This document shows, piece by piece, positions 61,874 through 64,000 of a stretch of DNA of 64,000 bases. Source of the stretch: Lewinellaceae bacterium (GTDB taxonomy: Bacteria; Bacteroidota; Bacteroidia; Chitinophagales; Saprospiraceae); contig JACJYO010000005.1 in NCBI GenBank assembly GCA_020636075.1, positions 372,001 through 436,000 on the forward strand, in the 5' to 3' direction. A program made the translations under genes and the position numbers. The stretch's first letter is position 1, and the number at the start of each line of letters is the position of its first letter. The notes under the pieces were generated by a model, which saw only the letters and a list, made by a program, of their open reading frames with translations, did not search any database and had not been told where the DNA came from.

Positions 61874-61975
61874 GCGGCGAATTTAATGTCCAATTAAATC
61901 TTTTTCCTTTTATGCCCAGGTTATAATTCCCTGTGCAAAAAGGATAAGGTTCATGGCAGTTCAGTTTAGCCCGAT

Positions 61976-62200
61976 CTAGGCAGGTTTTTCATCACCATTT
62001 CGAAACCAGGAAAGTGCCCCGGACGGGCATTTTTCCACTTGGGCAATGATGGCCTCGCTATCGGCGCCCTCCACATTGATCCAGGGGCGGGCCTGCGGGT
62101 TGAAAACGTCGTTCAGACCTTTCCAACAGATGGCGGAATGTTGGCAAACATCGGGTTTCCAAACCACCGTAATGTCGCCGTTGGTGTATTCTTTTTTCAT
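61976..62200 (-). CDS. Small (4Fe-4S) mono-cluster-type protein (YjdI-like)
   Basis: A 74-aa protein of the divergent single-cluster ferredoxin family (YjdI/Fer4_19). The motif is CQHSAICWKGLNDVFNP with Cys19, His21 and Cys25, followed by EKCPSGALSW with Cys58. Only three cysteines are present, so if a cluster binds, a fourth ligand would have to be His21 or external. It stands apart from any reductase. The gap to the downstream FAH gene is 102 bases. Function unknown, perhaps electron transfer or cluster handling. Confidence 0.88.
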   Translation of the reverse strand: MKKEYTNGDITVVWKPDVCQHSAICWKGLNDVFNPQARPWINVEGADSEAIIAQVEKCPSGALSWFRNGDEKPA

Positions 62201-62221
62201 AAAAAATCAGTTTTTAATGTT

Positions 62222-62284
62222 CTCAGCCCAACCATTCATTCTTCGCCCAGCCATTAGCTCTCAGCCCAGCCATTCATGGCTGGG
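62222..62284. repeat. Short direct repeats ending in a CCCAGCCAT hairpin
   Basis: Three copies of a CAGCCC(A)CCATT-like unit lie between the GH109-like gene and the Fe-S gene. The last copy forms the palindrome CCCAGCCATTCATGGCTGGG (62265-62284, 9-bp arms, 2-base centre), 5 bases beyond the GH109-like stop codon. No T-run follows, so termination is uncertain. Confidence 0.6.
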
Positions 62285-62288
62285 AAAT

Positions 62289-63695
62289 TTAAAATTCATT
62301 GCCAAAAGCAAAATCCGGTTTACGCTCCGTCCAGCGTCCGCGGGTAAAATCCGGAAATGCCTGGGGGCTGCTACCTGTCGCAATGGAAGCCTCACTAAGC
62401 GGCGTGATGGCCAGCCAGGTAGCCGCATCGTACACATCCAGTTGAGGCGCTGCATTGCGTTTGGCGCTTTCCACGAAGTGGTGAAACACAAAAAAATCCA
62501 TGCCGCCATGCCCGGCCGTTTTAGCATCGGCGCCGTAGCGCTGCCAGAGCGGGTGGTCGTATTTGTCGAGCCAGCTTTGGGCAGCCTCCCAGCGGTGCGC
62601 CTGGGTTTGGCCGTCGAGGAGCAGACTTTGGTTGACATCCATCCAAATGCCCCTGGTGCCCTGCACACGAAAACCCAGCGAGTAGGGGCGGGGCAAGCCG
62701 GTGTCGTGCGAGAGCAGCACCGTTTCGCCGTTTGACGTTTTGATCACTGTCGTCACCACATCACCGAGGTTGAAGCGCACGGAGGCATTCGGATGATTGG
62801 CGCCACCTTTCGGATGATCGACGATGTATTCGTGCAGGCCACGGGCTTTGCTGGCCGTGGATGTGAGGTGCAGGAAGCGGTTGCCGCGGTTGATATTGGC
62901 CATCATGGCTACGGGCCCTACCCCATGCGTGGGGTACAGGTCGCCGTTTCGGTGAATGGAGTGCTTGGTGCGCCATTTGGCCTCTGAAAATCCTTTTTCA
63001 CCAAATTCGACACCGGAGTTGTAAGGCGTTACCCCGTCGTTGAATTTGACCCCGCGCAGGTCATGCTGGTAGCCCCCTTCGAGATGGATCAGCTCGCCAA
63101 ACAGGCCGGCGCGCACCAGTTGGAGCACAGCCATCACATCGCGCCGGTAGCACACATTTTCCATAAACATCAGCTGCGTGCCGGTTTCTTCGTGGGTATT
63201 CACCAGCTGCCAGCATTCGTCGAGGGAGAAGCCGCCGCAGACTTCCGTGCCCACATATTTCCCGGCTTTCATGGCCGCCACGCATTGCTGGGTATGCCAT
63301 TCCCAGGGGGTGGCGATGACCACTGCGTGCACATTTTCATTTTCGAGCAGGCGCAGGTAGTCGAAGTTGCCCTGGTCGTACACCGCTGGTTTTTTGCCGC
63401 CGCTCTGGTCGATCATTTTCAGGCAATCGGCCACCATGCGGGCATCCGGATCGGCGATGGCCACCACCTCGCAGTCGTCGCGGCGCAGGGCCAGGTCCAC
63501 GTGATCTTGGCCGCGCAAGCCAACGCCGATGAAACCGATACCGATTTTATCGCGGATCGCAGATTTCAGGTTTCGGGTTTTGGCCTGTGGATTGTTTCCC
63601 GGCTCTTCCCTGGTGTTTCCAAGATTGGGTAGCGTCATTGCGGTGGCAGCGAGCGCTGTTTTTTGGAGAAACTTGCGGCGGTTGAGTTTGGCCAT
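62289..63695 (-). CDS. Tat-exported Gfo/Idh/MocA protein, GH109-like
   Basis: A 468-aa protein. The N-terminus has a twin-arginine signal (RRKFLQKTALAATAMTLPNL). Then comes a Rossmann domain (IGFIGVGLRGQDHVDLAL) and the motifs VIATPWEWHTQQC, EVCGGFSLDECWQLVNTHEE, MFMENVCYRRDVMAVLQL, LIHLEGGYQHDLRGVKFNDG and GDLYPTHGVGPVAMMANINRG. These are characteristic of glycoside hydrolase family 109 (alpha-N-acetylgalactosaminidase with tightly bound NAD, using a redox mechanism). Family members with other substrates are known, so the exact sugar is uncertain. Export to the periplasm is predicted. It is followed by the Fe-S gene after 88 bases. No matching sugar transporter is adjacent. Confidence 0.88.
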   Translation of the reverse strand: MAKLNRRKFLQKTALAATAMTLPNLGNTREEPGNNPQAKTRNLKSAIRDKIGIGFIGVGLRGQDHVDLALRRDDCEVVAIADPDARMVADCLKMIDQSGGKKPAVYDQGNFDYLRLLENENVHAVVIATPWEWHTQQCVAAMKAGKYVGTEVCGGFSLDECWQLVNTHEETGTQLMFMENVCYRRDVMAVLQLVRAGLFGELIHLEGGYQHDLRGVKFNDGVTPYNSGVEFGEKGFSEAKWRTKHSIHRNGDLYPTHGVGPVAMMANINRGNRFLHLTSTASKARGLHEYIVDHPKGGANHPNASVRFNLGDVVTTVIKTSNGETVLLSHDTGLPRPYSLGFRVQGTRGIWMDVNQSLLLDGQTQAHRWEAAQSWLDKYDHPLWQRYGADAKTAGHGGMDFFVFHHFVESAKRNAAPQLDVYDAATWLAITPLSEASIATGSSPQAFPDFTRGRWTERKPDFAFGNEF

Positions 63696-63845
63696 GTATG
63701 CGTTTTTTTAATGGCGAATATAGGTCATGACTTGAATTTCGGATTTATGCTCATGAAATTGGCGTCTTGGTATACCTGAGTGCTTTTGGAAGCACAGATA
63801 CGGGAGTCATCAAGAATTTTTGCGTTTATCCTCGTAGCGTATTTT

Positions 63846-63930
63846 CCCGCAGATTCGCGCAGAAAAATCCGCAGATCGCGCAGAATCGCGTCTGCGAAAA
63901 TCTGCGACTTTTTCTGCGCGAATCTGCGGG
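63846..63930. repeat. Nested inverted repeat in the right-edge intergenic region
   Basis: The outer arms are 22-bp perfect complements (63846-63867 and 63909-63930, ending in CTGCGCGAATCTGCGGG). Two nested pairs lie within: CGCAGAT (63870-63876) with ATCTGCG (63900-63906), and CGCAGA (63879-63884) with TCTGCG (63891-63896). The 305-base space from 63696 to the window end holds no gene I can support; an open frame across it (minus strand, 91 codons) comes from the repeat and lacks coding features. Confidence 0.88.
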
Positions 63931-64000
63931 AGGTAATCGCGCAGTGATTTATCCGAATTTCCCCGGGCACAATAAAGCGAGCGTGTCCGCCCAGGAGCAA

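Noticed and set aside
63725..64000. 91-codon minus-strand frame at the right edge
   Set aside because: Most of it is encoded by the nested inverted repeat (63846-63930); the peptide has no domain or signal sequence.
1..64000. tRNA, rRNA, CRISPR arrays, insertion sequences or phage genes
   Set aside because: None could be recognised: no transposase or integrase motif other than the housekeeping XerD, no regularly spaced direct repeats with unique spacers, no tRNA-like T-loop/acceptor pairing noticed. A tRNA could be missed by eye.

Overview
The window looks like a chromosomal segment of a Bacteroidota bacterium, most likely near the Saprospiraceae (Saprospiria). The evidence is type IX secretion (T9SS) sorting domains of both type A and type B, SprB-type adhesin repeats, a SusC/SusD pair, a DUF4175 protein, and the Bacteroidota promoter -7 box TAnnTTTG upstream of many genes, with few Shine-Dalgarno sites. 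The phylum is secure; the family is an inference from general resemblance.

Layout. 0-10 kb: the edge fragment of a hypothetical gene, a T9SS-A surface protein, a Cys-motif protein with succinate-semialdehyde dehydrogenase, a Gfo/Idh/MocA oxidoreductase, the feoAB ferrous iron importer and an SRAP (YedK) protein. 10.3-14.6 kb: heme A synthase (ctaA), an alpha/beta hydrolase and threonine synthase. ctaA is flanked on both sides by DnaA-box clusters with an AT-rich tract, and two parS-like 16-mers lie just beyond, one inside thrC and one between thrC and an OmpA-family gene. This is the most noteworthy signal: a candidate replication origin and centromere-like region not marked by dnaA or parAB. 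14.5-20 kb: an OmpA/PD40 protein and a beta-oxidation pair (thiolase and a FadN-type fusion enzyme). 20-28.5 kb: a 1441-aa SprB-repeat surface protein with a CxxCH motif, an RluB-like pseudouridine synthase with a repeat-rich N-terminal extension, a beta-barrel protein and nadB.

28.5-41 kb: the fused B12-dependent mutase IcmF, a small membrane protein, a 2374-aa secreted pappalysin-like metalloprotease carrying six near-identical 153-bp repeats, and a NagX/HGSNAT-like membrane acyltransferase. 41-46 kb: a SusC/SusD pair. 45.8-51 kb (all minus strand): trpS, ridA, yceD-rpmF, a membrane protein, an EVE protein, xerD and a secreted protein. 51-56.3 kb (plus strand): an orphan histidine kinase, a lipoprotein barrel, pheS, a prohibitin-like protein and a family 2 glycosyltransferase. 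56.4-63.7 kb (minus strand): a DUF4175 coiled-coil protein, an amidohydrolase-like protein without its usual metal-binding histidines, a fumarylacetoacetate hydrolase-family enzyme, a small Fe-S protein and a GH109-like Tat-exported protein. Large inverted repeats sit in the intergenic spaces near 59.8 and 63.9 kb.

Together the genes describe an aerobic (heme A synthase, beta-oxidation, acyl-CoA mutase), surface-protein-rich heterotroph with housekeeping translation genes. No phage, insertion sequence, CRISPR array, tRNA or rRNA gene was recognised. Domain assignments come from reading motifs only; no database search was run.
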